NCBI RefSeq assembly: GCF_024498075.1
Contig: NZ_JANHOF010000002.1
Location: forward strand, 664,431 to 728,430
Direction: 5' to 3'
DNA from: Paenibacillus mendelii
GTDB taxonomy: Bacteria > Bacillota > Bacilli > Paenibacillales > Paenibacillaceae
DNA length: 64,000 bases
Shown here: positions 51,230 through 59,796 of the stretch, piece after piece
How the letters are laid out: every line of letters begins with the position of its first letter
Numbering within the stretch: the first letter of the stretch is position 1
The notes under the pieces: generated by a model
What the model was told of the DNA's origin: nothing
The model's input: the letters and a program-made list of their open reading frames with translations, nothing else
Databases searched by the model: none
Position numbers and translations under genes: made by a program

Positions 51230-52498
51230 TTACAGTCCTGGGTTATCCCCGATGAAAAAATTCTTCTTTTTCGTTTTGGTGATGGTATTGGTCCCTGTCA
51301 GCTGATTATCCTTAATGATGAACGGTCCGCCGTTTGGTCCATCCGCGATGGACAGCGAGGCCGCGGCCGCCGCGAACATATTGCCCGTAATCGTCGTGCT
51401 GCGGGACTGATCCATCTTGATTCCGGCATGATGGACATCAGAAATGACATTGTTACTGATATTCACATTGCTTGCATTGGCGTTCATTTTGATTCCGTAC
51501 CCATTATAAGAGATCATATTGTTCGTAATGACCGTATTGACGACACCCTCGTCCTTCAATGGGGCATGAATGCCGATGCCTTCCTGCTGGTTTTGAGCGG
51601 CCGATATATAGTTATCGTCAATGAATACGCCATTAAGGGCAAGTCCTTCCGGATCAAGCAGGATAGCCGCTCCTGAGCTTTGATCCAGCATATTGTTCGA
51701 GATATCCACATGGAGAATGGTCTTCAACGTAATTTGCTCGGCTCCGGTCAGGATGAAATTGTTGCGGCTGATCTTGAGTCCTTCCGGTCTCGTGCCCGGA
51801 GCAGCATCAACTAGAATGCCTTTACCCGTGCTGCCGAAGCCGTTGTCGAATATATTGCTATTAATATTCAGCTGCGAAGGAAGGGAAGTGACGTGAAGTG
51901 CGTAAGCGGACGGCTCGCTGTTAATGAAACCCGAGCCTAAGATTTGGGTGAATGCTCCTATAAAATAGACCATGTCCGAAGGATTTCCCGCAACGTTCGT
52001 CATTCTCACATTCTCGATGATGTGGGACTCCCCCGATGTAAACGAAATGATCCGGCCCGTCGATCCGTGATTGTTAATGGCGATATCTTTGAATTTCACC
52101 AGGTAGGAAGATGTCACTTCGAAGATATTCCCGGTCGTTAGCGTGGCATTGATATTGGATTGCATCGTCGTTCCGCCTGCACCTTGGATCGTGATAAAGC
52201 CGGCTCCGCCAATGTTGATTTGAGACGTTACCTTGTAATCTCCTGACGGTAAATAGACGGTACCTTTCATGGTTAGAGCCTCGTTGACGGCTTGTTGAAT
52301 GGCGCTTGTATCATCATGGACACCGTTGCCAAGCGCTCCATAATCCTTCACGTTCAACACAGGAACAGATCCCTCCTGGGGCGCATCGGCATAGGACCGG
52401 CTGCTTGGCATGGACTGACTTCCGATGAGACTGAAGAGCAGAACCGCCGCGATGAAACCGATACCCCAACGCTTATTATTTTTTAACCAACTCATCAT
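51230..52498 (-). CDS. Secreted right-handed beta-helix protein, pectate-lyase-3-like (paralog 2)
   Basis: A 422-aa tandem paralog of the 49686 gene with the same signal peptide layout, the same NVKDYGALGNGVHDDTSAIQQAVNEAL start of the helix and the same coil pattern. Differences cluster at the C-terminus (TKTKKKNFFIGDNPGL against TKTTISKFYMGDNPGL) and in the coil at about residues 290-340. GGAGGAATGT precedes ATG 52498; a second ATG follows immediately. It has its own shared-motif promoter, so the two copies are separate transcription units. Confidence 0.88.
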   Translation of the reverse strand: MMSWLKNNKRWGIGFIAAVLLFSLIGSQSMPSSRSYADAPQEGSVPVLNVKDYGALGNGVHDDTSAIQQAVNEALTMKGTVYLPSGDYKVTSQINIGGAGFITIQGAGGTTMQSNINATLTTGNIFEVTSSYLVKFKDIAINNHGSTGRIISFTSGESHIIENVRMTNVAGNPSDMVYFIGAFTQILGSGFINSEPSAYALHVTSLPSQLNINSNIFDNGFGSTGKGILVDAAPGTRPEGLKISRNNFILTGAEQITLKTILHVDISNNMLDQSSGAAILLDPEGLALNGVFIDDNYISAAQNQQEGIGIHAPLKDEGVVNTVITNNMISYNGYGIKMNANASNVNISNNVISDVHHAGIKMDQSRSTTITGNMFAAAAASLSIADGPNGGPFIIKDNQLTGTNTITKTKKKNFFIGDNPGL

Positions 52499-52624
52499 AC
52501 ATTCCTCCTTGGTTATGTCCTCTCCCGGCCAATAAGCTTACGGTAATTCAATGACCTCCTTCTCCTCATTATCTTCAAGACAACCCGTTGATGATGGAAG
52601 CTTATGGGTGGACTTTATAACCAA

Positions 52625-52666
52625 ATCATACAATGTAAGCGCTATTTTGGATTTACACAGATCTCA
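52625..52666 (-). promoter_or_regulatory. Shared-motif promoter upstream of the 51230-52498 gene
   Basis: GATTTACACAGATCTCA (52650-52666) and TATGAT (52630-52625) at the same spacing as the other two copies. The interval holds ATGTAAGCGCTATTTT (52633-52648), which is partly cre-like. It lies 168 bp upstream of the start and only 60 bp past the uppP stop. Confidence 0.6.
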
Positions 52667-52727
52667 GCACTTCTATTCACAATATCAGGTTTCCCTCCAT
52701 GGACGAGGAGCCATCGAAGACTCCCCC

Positions 52728-53528
52728 TCACAGTAAAAAGATATAAAAGAGCGCTGCAAGAACAAACCGATACACCGCAAACCATTCCAGCCGAAGGCGT
52801 TTGATCAAATTCAAGAATGTAGTTACGGCGATCATGGCCACGATAAAAGCGGTAATAAATCCGATCAGAAAAAGAAACAGAGCATCCGATGTCAAAAACT
52901 CGCGGCTATCATACATGTCCAATACCGTCGCGCCGAGCATAACCGGAACGGAGATCAGAAACGTAAAGTCCGCTGCCGCTTTCTGGCTCGTCCCAAGCAG
53001 CAGCCCGCCGGACATCGTCGCTCCTGATCGCGAGAACCCCGGCCACAGCGCCAAACATTGAAATAATCCAATCCCGAAGGCTTGTTTATAGGTAAGATCG
53101 TCGGTGTTCTCGGCAGTTACTTTTCGTTTGACTCTAGCGGCAATAATCATCAGAACACCGCCGATAATTAGACCGATCAGAACGGGAGCCGATCCGAACA
53201 GATAGCGTTTGATGACGTCCTTGAAGAGCAAATAAACCATTAATGCGGGAATCATAGCGAGGAACATATGAACTGCATTCAACTTGTTCTTCGCTTTGAA
53301 GTTGAAGGTCGCAAGATCCTTTAAGATACTCATGTATCTGTTCCAATACAGCACGAGGACAGCCAGTACAGCCCCCAATTGAATAACAATCTTGAATGTC
53401 GCCTTTGCCTCTCCCTCGAAGCCGAGCAGATCGCCGGCCAGGATCAGGTGACCCGTGGAAGAGACGGGGATAAATTCCGTTAACCCTTCGATTATGCCTA
53501 ATATAATGGCGGTAATGATGTCGTACAT
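52728..53528 (-). CDS. uppP: Undecaprenyl-diphosphatase
   Basis: A 266-aa polytopic membrane enzyme recycling undecaprenyl pyrophosphate for cell-wall synthesis; also called BacA for its bacitracin-resistance effect. Signature motifs are EGLTEFIPVSSTGH near the N-terminus and LWPGFSRSGATMSGG. About eight TM helices are visible. ATG 53528 has AAAGG 9 nt upstream; an in-frame TTG three codons earlier is less likely. Confidence 0.96.
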   Translation of the reverse strand: MYDIITAIILGIIEGLTEFIPVSSTGHLILAGDLLGFEGEAKATFKIVIQLGAVLAVLVLYWNRYMSILKDLATFNFKAKNKLNAVHMFLAMIPALMVYLLFKDVIKRYLFGSAPVLIGLIIGGVLMIIAARVKRKVTAENTDDLTYKQAFGIGLFQCLALWPGFSRSGATMSGGLLLGTSQKAAADFTFLISVPVMLGATVLDMYDSREFLTSDALFLFLIGFITAFIVAMIAVTTFLNLIKRLRLEWFAVYRFVLAALFYIFLL

Positions 53529-53745
53529 TTGAATCAACCTTTCTCATTTTGTCTGGATCAGCTGGCATTTCCTTTATTCGGGGATGTGCCCTACGAAAGG
53601 GAGCCGCTTCATCTCATGCTAGCTTAGCTCGTAACAACACCGCGAATCTATCGATTCAGATTACAGTTTCATGTCTCAGCCTTACAAATTTGTCATTAAC
53701 TCCATGTGAACAGGTCTGCCCCGCTATCCAAGTAAATGAGCATGC

Positions 53746-53790
53746 AAAAAAACCTCCGTATGTACGAGGTCCAGTGTACATACGAAGGTT
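53746..53790 (-). terminator. Terminator of ndk
   Basis: AACCTCCGTATGTAC pairs with GTACATACGAAGGTT (near-perfect), with seven T residues following on the minus strand. The remaining part of the 300-bp gap (53529-53745) shows nothing recognisable. Confidence 0.88.
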
Positions 53791-53828
53791 GCAGCAGATG
53801 TCCGCCCAAGGGGGTGCAGGCTTATCGG

Positions 53829-54293
53829 CTAATGGGTTGCCTCGGCCGATTGTTCATTGTACGGGAAGCCCATGAATGTAGTTATCGGCAGCTCCTGAGT
53901 AAAGAACAGACCAATCTCGCGCGCCGCGCTTTCCGGTGAGTCTGAGCCATGTACAATATTCCCCGCCACATCCATGGCATAATCGCCGCGGATGGTTCCG
54001 GGTGCCGCTTCAACCGGATTGGTTTTGCCGATCAAGGATCTGGCATTCGCCACCGCATTCGGCCCTTCCCAAATCATCGCGCACACGCTGCCGGACGTTA
54101 AATACCCAACGAGCTCACCGAAGAACGGCTTCGTTCGTAGATCGCGGTAATGCTCTTCCGCCAATGCGAGGTCGATCTGCATCAGCTTGATGGCCATAAG
54201 CGCGAAGCCTTTCTGTTCGAACCGGTTGATGATCGACCCGATCACGCCGCGCTTCACGCCATCTGGTTTCACCATGACAAAAGTGCGTTCCAT
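53829..54293 (-). CDS. ndk: Nucleoside diphosphate kinase
   Basis: A 154-aa enzyme equalising NTP pools by phosphate transfer through a phospho-histidine. [36 protein letters not shown] and the active-site His115 in [12 protein letters not shown] are all present. It is a little longer than the usual 148-150 residues at the C-terminus. Confidence 0.97.
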   Translation of the reverse strand: MERTFVMVKPDGVKRGVIGSIINRFEQKGFALMAIKLMQIDLALAEEHYRDLRTKPFFGELVGYLTSGSVCAMIWEGPNAVANARSLIGKTNPVEAAPGTIRGDYAMDVAGNIVHGSDSPESAAREIGLFFTQELPITTFMGFPYNEQSAEATH

Positions 54294-54446
54294 TCATGCA
54301 TTTCTCCCTTCAATTGCGACCATGTGGATGCCTGTGGAGACTACCTATGGAGACGTTCAGGCATCTAATAGCCCTGACCCTATAGGCTTATCTTTCCAAA
54401 TTTGTCCACCTTTCATTCATTCAGGAGAAATCCGAGTCTGCTCTCG

Positions 54447-56243
54447 CTATTCGTTCGTTAATTCCAGGAATGTCGCAACATCAGCCGATGTTAGCGATAC
54501 GGCACCGCGCCAGAAAGCCGGCTCATCCAGGCGGATACCGAGATGCTTCTCAGCAAGCTCTTCCACGGTCATTCGCCCCGTATCGCGAAGAAGCTCGACG
54601 TAACGCTTCGCAAACGATGGCCCCTCCTTCTTCGCTACGGCATAGATGCCGCAGCTAAACAAGAAGCCGAAGGTGTACGGGAAATTATAGAATGGCACAT
54701 CCGTTAAGTAAAAATGCAGCTTCGATGCCCAAAAATGAGGGTGCAGCTTACCGACAGTGCCGCGGAATGCCTCTTTCTGAGCCTCCTCCATCAGCTTGGA
54801 CAGCTCCTCATGGCTGACCATGCCTTTGCTGCGCCGCTCGTAGAAGCTCGTCTCGAACAGGAAGCGCGCATGAATGTTCATGAAGAAGGCTGTCGAGCGC
54901 TGAAGCTTATCTTCAAGCAGGGCCAGCTTTTCCTCCGGATCAACGGCGGCCTCCATAGCGGAATCGGACACGATCATCTCCGCGAACGTCGAAGCCGTCT
55001 CCGCTACATTCATCGCATATTCCTGGGCAAGCGGCGGAAGATCGTTCATGACATGCTGATGATACGCATGTCCAAGCTCATGCGCCAGCGTTGAAATGTT
55101 GGAAGCCGTACCTGAATAGGTCATAAAAATACGGGTCTGGCCGCTTATAGGAAATGCTGTACAGAACCCCCCCGGCCGCTTACCGGCACGATCCTCGGCC
55201 TCAATCCAACCGTCGCGGAATGCCGCTTCAGAGAATTCAGACAAATCCGGGCTGAACGCGCGAAACTGCTCGACGATAAAATCGGCTGCTTCATCATAAG
55301 GTACTGTCCGTGCCGCCGATCCGATGGGTGCCTCAACATCATGCCAATCCAGCTTATCAATTCCAAGCAGCTTTGCCTTCCGTTCCAGGTACAAGGCCAG
55401 ATCCGCCTTGCCTTCATTCACAGCTGCCCACATGGCGTCCAAAGTCGCTTGGCTCATCCTGTTCATGGCGAGCGGCTCCTTCAGAACCGACTCCCAGCCC
55501 CGTTTGTCGTATAGCTTGAGACGGAAACCGGCTATCCGGTTCAGCGCTTCCGCGCAGAGCTCGGCCTGGTCGCCCCACTCCCGCTCCCATTCGGTAAAGG
55601 CAGCCTCACGGACGCTGCGTTCCCCGTCCGACAACCGGTTGTGCATCTGGCCTGCTGAGAGGGTTTTCGACGAGCCATCCGGCTCTTGCGCTTGAAATCT
55701 TGCACGCGAGACGACCGTGTTATAGAAATCCCCCCAGCCGTGGTACCCGTCTACTGCAAGCTCGCCGGCAAGAGCTTCCAGGCTTGGCGGCAGCTTCTCC
55801 TTGGCGGCCTCGCGACGTTCGCGAAGCGAGAAAGCGACAGGGGCGATATCCTCCTGCTCGAGCCACTGGGCCCATACGTCCTCGGGAACTAATGTCAGCT
55901 GCTCGTCATAAGCGGTGAGCGCGCTGTTCAATTTCGCCGCCGTTGTCTTCACCCGTTCATTCAAGCCAATCGCCGCGGAATCCTTCACTTGCTGTGCTAC
56001 GAGGCAAGAGACGAACGATTCCGATTGACGGAGACGAAGGATGACGGATTGTACCGCGGCCGTCCATGCCGATAGCTTCGCTGTTGCGACTGGCTCTGCT
56101 TTAGCTGCAGCCTCCTCCAGCTCTCGTACGAGGACATCGATGTCTCTTTCCATGCCGGATAGTTCAGCCGCAAAGGCCGGAGAGGACGAGCCTCCCTCAT
56201 AAAATACATCTAAATCCCATTGCTCTGGATACGTCTGTCCCAC
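54447..56243 (-). CDS. M3 family oligoendopeptidase
   Basis: A 598-aa cytoplasmic zinc peptidase of the PepF type. The zinc site is TLAHELGHAYHQHVMND (HExxH) with the third Glu in EYAMNVAETASTFAE. The N-terminal oligopeptidase F domain occupies about residues 115-185. It degrades peptides in the cytoplasm. Monocistronic, with AGGAGGAAT upstream. Confidence 0.94.
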   Translation of the reverse strand: MGQTYPEQWDLDVFYEGGSSSPAFAAELSGMERDIDVLVRELEEAAAKAEPVATAKLSAWTAAVQSVILRLRQSESFVSCLVAQQVKDSAAIGLNERVKTTAAKLNSALTAYDEQLTLVPEDVWAQWLEQEDIAPVAFSLRERREAAKEKLPPSLEALAGELAVDGYHGWGDFYNTVVSRARFQAQEPDGSSKTLSAGQMHNRLSDGERSVREAAFTEWEREWGDQAELCAEALNRIAGFRLKLYDKRGWESVLKEPLAMNRMSQATLDAMWAAVNEGKADLALYLERKAKLLGIDKLDWHDVEAPIGSAARTVPYDEAADFIVEQFRAFSPDLSEFSEAAFRDGWIEAEDRAGKRPGGFCTAFPISGQTRIFMTYSGTASNISTLAHELGHAYHQHVMNDLPPLAQEYAMNVAETASTFAEMIVSDSAMEAAVDPEEKLALLEDKLQRSTAFFMNIHARFLFETSFYERRSKGMVSHEELSKLMEEAQKEAFRGTVGKLHPHFWASKLHFYLTDVPFYNFPYTFGFLFSCGIYAVAKKEGPSFAKRYVELLRDTGRMTVEELAEKHLGIRLDEPAFWRGAVSLTSADVATFLELTNE

Positions 56244-56531
56244 AGTTTATTCCTCCTCAAGTTTTTGTGAAGCTTGCGCCTCACAGACTCACATCGTTAC
56301 AAAACCGACTTCGGAAAGCACTACATCTCCTTCTGAGCGTGCAGATATTTGTCAACCTGCCGCCAGATGGGTATCTATATCTTAGTGCGTCGTCACCGCG
56401 GCACCATGCCGCTTCGCGTTGCGTAATCCCCCGCAGCGGTGTATAACTGAATTATATCGAAATGGCTGCCCTTATTTCCACGTTGATTCAGATGCGGCTT
56501 TCCAGCCGACGAATAAAAGGAGTTGTTCACC

Positions 56532-56681
56532 TTGTCCAAACCACTGCAAATATCGCCTGAAACCGCTATAAAGCTATCCAAAGAGCTTAACGTACCGATC
56601 GAGCATCTCATGCATATGCCTAAGCATATTTTACTGCAAAAGCTCGCCGAGCTGGCTGCGAAGCCGGAGCAGACACCGTGA
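56532..56681 (+). CDS. yycC: YycC family small protein
   Basis: A 49-aa protein starting with TTG, 9 nt after AAAGGAG. The sequence reads SKPLQISPETAIKLSKELNV then PIEHLMHMPKHILLQKLAEL, matching my recollection of the YycC-like family of Bacillales. It is basic-acidic amphipathic helices with no TM; its function is unknown. The stop overlaps the next start as GTGA, so translation of the two is coupled. The 288-bp gap before it shows no feature. Confidence 0.8.
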   Translation: MSKPLQISPETAIKLSKELNVPIEHLMHMPKHILLQKLAELAAKPEQTP

Positions 56682-56914
56682 TTCCGTTCGATCGCGCTTG
56701 GCCTTACGATATTCAGATGAAAGACGTCTATGTACCGTCCTGCCCGTTCTGCGGCCAGGATAACGTACTTCTGTCACTTACCCCCTTGGAAATTCGGGAA
56801 GTCAGGGAAGGCAGTAAACGTTTGGTCATCTTTCCTTGCTGCCGGAATAAAGTGACCGTCATCGATGCGGACCAGGACTACCTGCTAACCAACACACGCT
56901 TGCGCAAAGGGTAG
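56678..56914 (+). CDS. Small CxxC protein coupled to YycC
   Basis: A 78-aa protein. CPFCGQDNVLLSL near residue 22 and FPCCRNKVTVI near residue 52 form a CxxC...CC arrangement that could hold one zinc, as in small zinc-ribbon proteins. The GTG start overlaps the yycC stop by 4 bp. The function is not recognised; the coupling suggests a shared process. Confidence 0.75.
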   Translation: MIPFDRAWPYDIQMKDVYVPSCPFCGQDNVLLSLTPLEIREVREGSKRLVIFPCCRNKVTVIDADQDYLLTNTRLRKG

Positions 56915-57002
56915 CCTGAGCTTTAATCGGTTTGTTCAAACCTCCAGAAACGGGGCAAAATGTAGGCATCCTTCTACACGTTTCGAGGCAGGTGACAGAC
57001 TT

Positions 57003-57476
57003 ATGTTCCAGCTCTGGCGGATTGGCGCTGCTGTCGTTCTTACAAGCGGTATTATCGCGCACTCGTTCCCGTCACCGTCCGTTGAAATAGCGGGCGTTAT
57101 GGACCGGTTGAAAGATATTTACAGCATCCCCGACAAATTGGAGGAGCTGAAGGATCAATACGTTCAGATGCAAAGCGTGCTTATCGAGCAGCAGCGAAGG
57201 CTCGAGGAGGCTCAGCAGGCTGCGGAGCAATTTGCCAAACGCCAGCAGGAACTAATCGAGCAGAACGACGTCTATCGCGAGCAGAATGAGCTGCTCACCA
57301 AGCGTATCGATCAGCTGGCGCAGGACAAGTTCAGTCAGCAGCAGCTGTTTCGCAAAATCGCGGCATCTGTGCTCGTGTTAGCTGGCATGGGACTGCTTTA
57401 TCTGATCTCGGTGCGGATATGGAGATACTGGTCATGGCGCAAGCACCGCAACCCAAGCGGAGGTGCCGGCACATGA
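57003..57476 (+). CDS. Membrane-anchored coiled-coil protein
   Basis: A 157-aa protein with a short N-terminal hydrophobic segment (about 4-22), a long coiled coil (about 45-115: LEELKDQYVQMQSVLIEQQR, RLEEAQQAAEQFAKRQQELI, YREQNELLTKRIDQLAQ) and a TM helix (about 120-142, IAASVLVLAGMGLLYLISVRIW). A basic cytoplasmic or exposed tail ends it. It overlaps the AIM24-like gene by 4 bp, so the two products probably interact. No family name recognised. Confidence 0.78.
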   Translation: MFQLWRIGAAVVLTSGIIAHSFPSPSVEIAGVMDRLKDIYSIPDKLEELKDQYVQMQSVLIEQQRRLEEAQQAAEQFAKRQQELIEQNDVYREQNELLTKRIDQLAQDKFSQQQLFRKIAASVLVLAGMGLLYLISVRIWRYWSWRKHRNPSGGAGT

Positions 57477-58162
57477 ATGTAACCGCGCCTGCTCCGATCG
57501 GCCATGCCAAAGTCATGCTTGAACATGGAGAAGCTATTCATGTACTACATCCCAACGCCATTATCGCTTATCAAGGCTCCCCCCAGCTGCGGGAGGACCG
57601 ATTCATGGATCTGGCCGGCATGTACCGGAAGAAGAAGTGGATCCGCTCACGCATGCAGGGACCTTCCCAGTTTATTCTCGGGCTCCCGGCCGGCAGTACA
57701 TTAAGAACCATGAATATCGCGCCGGGCAGCGATTTATTGTTCGATTTTCGCCACGTCCTGTTCTACTCGGACGGAATGATTATGAAAAGCCGCATTCAAA
57801 AAATAAAAACCGTTTGGATCACGCATGAATGGGTTCGCATGCGCTTCAGCGGCCCAGGCTCGCTCGGCATCCTCGCCGCTGGCGATCTGGGGATGCTCGA
57901 GCTCGATCCCGTTAGACCGCTCTACGTGGAGAAAGGGGCGCTGATCGCTTATCCGGAGCGGGCCAGCGTCAAGCTCTCGGTCTATGGGAACCCATTGGCC
58001 AGCCAGCACATGCAGATCCAATGGGAACTGACAGGCAGCGGTCCGATTCTCATCCAGACCGGATCGCGGGATTCGCAGCTGGAGGACCAGCTTCACGGGG
58101 GCAGCTTGATCAAACGGATTTTTCGCGAGCTGCTTCCGTTTGGCGGGATCTATATCAAGTGA
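57473..58162 (+). CDS. AIM24 family protein
   Basis: A 229-aa beta-rich protein of the AIM24/TIGR00266 type, a family of unknown molecular function. FILGLPAGSTLRTMNIAPGSDLL and GALIAYPERASVKLSVYG fit the repeated beta-strand pattern, with a hydrophobic C-terminus. ATG 57473 overlaps the previous stop (ATGA) and has GGAGGTG 7 nt upstream; the longer frame from 57419 lies inside the upstream gene. Confidence 0.82.
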   Translation: MNVTAPAPIGHAKVMLEHGEAIHVLHPNAIIAYQGSPQLREDRFMDLAGMYRKKKWIRSRMQGPSQFILGLPAGSTLRTMNIAPGSDLLFDFRHVLFYSDGMIMKSRIQKIKTVWITHEWVRMRFSGPGSLGILAAGDLGMLELDPVRPLYVEKGALIAYPERASVKLSVYGNPLASQHMQIQWELTGSGPILIQTGSRDSQLEDQLHGGSLIKRIFRELLPFGGIYIK

Positions 58163-58185
58163 CCCTGTACTTCAAGCACATCATA

Positions 58186-58226
58186 AAGAAGCCGTCCAGG
58201 TTCAAGAACCGGACGGCTTCTTTATT
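58186..58226. terminator. Bidirectional terminator between convergent genes
   Basis: AAGAAGCCGTCC (58186-58197) pairs with GGACGGCTTCTT (58211-58222), a 12-bp perfect stem with TTTATT on the plus strand. It serves the AIM24-like gene and the convergent DUF2225 gene. Confidence 0.9.
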
Positions 58227-58235
58227 GCTAATCGG

Positions 58236-58940
58236 TCATGCGTATAGCTCACCATGTTCGGAGGAGTTCAAGTAAGCTTCTGGAGACTGCTCCGCTCGCA
58301 GCAGCTGCCATTGTTCCCGGCTGGCACGGATCATGGAAGCATCCGTAATCCGCTTATCGTTCACGACACGAGAGAACCAGCGTACAGCCTCGCCCTTCTC
58401 CCCTACCCGCCGGTACAGCTCGCCGATCAGGAACATCAGCTTCGCATTATTAAGGGAAACCCCTTCTTTTTCGTAGACCCTTACATATGCCTCTAAAGCA
58501 AAACGCAGAAATCGCTGCTCCTGCTCCTTATTGTCCGTGTAACGATACAGCCAGGCGATGTGATGCAATATACCCGCAACCACGCGTTCCTTCTCTCCGA
58601 CCACTTGTCCGCACAGAAGAGCCAGCTTGTAGCATGCCATAGCCTGCTCTGGCGTCCGACTTCCGCCATAGTCGCGCGTTTTCCAATGGGATCCGATCTG
58701 TTCGTAATACTGCTTCCGCTTCGCGTCAGCCAATTGTTCGATGCCGTTCTCCGTCGTTGCAAATCCGCATTTCGGACAAACCCTTACAACATAATAGTCC
58801 GGATTGACATCCTCCCGGTAATACCCGCAAAAATCGCTGTCCCGCGATAAGGCTTTCTTAAAGCTCGATCTCACACGCGAGGTTTGGAAGGACTGTTCAC
58901 AGCAGATGCAAGTAATCGTTGACTGGTAGAGCGGCTCCAT
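58236..58940 (-). CDS. DUF2225 family protein
   Basis: A 234-aa cytoplasmic protein. Two cysteine pairs, TCICCEQSF and VRVCPKCGFATTENG, should form a zinc knuckle at the N-terminus. The rest is helical, TPR-like (ERVVAGILHHIAWLYRYTDN, AKLMFLIGELYRRVGEKGEAVRWFSRVVND). The arrangement is that of DUF2225 proteins, whose function is unknown. It begins 4 bp after the truncated globin gene on the same strand. Confidence 0.88.
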   Translation of the reverse strand: MEPLYQSTITCICCEQSFQTSRVRSSFKKALSRDSDFCGYYREDVNPDYYVVRVCPKCGFATTENGIEQLADAKRKQYYEQIGSHWKTRDYGGSRTPEQAMACYKLALLCGQVVGEKERVVAGILHHIAWLYRYTDNKEQEQRFLRFALEAYVRVYEKEGVSLNNAKLMFLIGELYRRVGEKGEAVRWFSRVVNDKRITDASMIRASREQWQLLRAEQSPEAYLNSSEHGELYA

Positions 58941-58944
58941 GGGA

Positions 58945-59343
58945 TCACGTCTCCTGTTCGTTAGTGGTGTTCACAAAGTGGTACGCAGGGCCTGACAGCC
59001 GATCCAGCACGAACCGCTGCAGCTCATCCGGCAAATCCGTCTCCGCGAGCGCACGCCTCATACAGTCGAGCCACGCATCGGCATGCGCTGGCGTTATCGG
59101 GAAAGGCAGATGACGAGCGCGCATCTTCGGGTTTCCGTATTCATCGGTGTAGTAGGAAGGCCCTCCGAAAAATTGAGATAAAAATTTGGTCTGTTTCTCC
59201 ATAACCGGCATAATATCCTCCGGAAATAGTGGCGCAAGCAGCGGATGCTGTTGAACCTTAGGATAAAAGGCCTCCGTAATTCGCCTTACCCCTTCAAGGC
59301 CTCCGACGTCATCAAAGGTAGTTCTATAGTTATTCATCGACAT
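58945..59343 (-). CDS. Truncated hemoglobin, group II (GlbO/YjbI type)
   Basis: A 132-aa 2-on-2 globin. TTFDDVGGLEGVRRITEAFYPKVQQHP, the LAPLFPEDI turn, KQTKFLSQFFGGPSYYTDEYG and MRARHLPFPITPAHADAWLDCM (proximal His in the RARHLPF segment) are group II features, including the conserved Trp of AHADAWL. It binds oxygen or handles NO and redox stress. The ATG 59343 is chosen for GGAGTG close upstream; the frame upstream is not globin. Confidence 0.93.
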   Translation of the reverse strand: MSMNNYRTTFDDVGGLEGVRRITEAFYPKVQQHPLLAPLFPEDIMPVMEKQTKFLSQFFGGPSYYTDEYGNPKMRARHLPFPITPAHADAWLDCMRRALAETDLPDELQRFVLDRLSGPAYHFVNTTNEQET

Positions 59344-59420
59344 GTCACACTCCATTTTATAGGTCTTTGGTATTATATAATAAATTAATTTTATCCCAAA
59401 TGATTGCGTCAGCCGAACAA

Positions 59421-59448
59421 CAAAAAAATGCCCTTCAAGGAGGGCATT
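59421..59448 (-). terminator. Terminator behind the 30-codon membrane peptide gene
   Basis: AATGCCCT (59427-59434) pairs with AGGGCATT (59441-59448) and is followed on the minus strand by seven T residues. Confidence 0.9.
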
Positions 59449-59480
59449 CTGCGACTGTTGGAACAACTCAAGCAAATTTA

Positions 59481-59573
59481 CTAGCTTTCATAATCCTCTT
59501 CCCCGGGAGCCAATAAGGACTCGCGGATCACGTAAACAAAAGCGCAAACGAGGATGCCGGCAATAATACTCAT
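59481..59573 (-). CDS. 30-aa single-pass membrane peptide
   Basis: The minus strand reads MSIIAGILVCAFVYVIRESL then LAPGEEDYES and a TAG stop. Residues 2-16 are a hydrophobic helix, followed by an acidic tail. GGGGTG sits 8 nt upstream of the ATG, and a strong terminator begins 33 bp after the stop. These three independent signals support a real small gene. No family recognised. It lies upstream of the globin gene on the same strand but is separated from it by the terminator. Confidence 0.6.
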   Translation of the reverse strand: MSIIAGILVCAFVYVIRESLLAPGEEDYES

Positions 59574-59796
59574 AAGTGATCACCCCAGCGTCTGGATATA
59601 GATCTATTGTATCACAGCTGTGTCGAAAACACATCAATCTTTTGCAAGCGTTTTCTAAAAATATTTTTATAAGGATTGCATCCTATTTATGCATCATTTT
59701 TCTCACCTGGTACTTGTTTGTCCACCTCCATTCATATAGTTATAGTAGATCGTCCACAAGCATGACAACAACACTGACTGCAATGGAGGGGAATTT

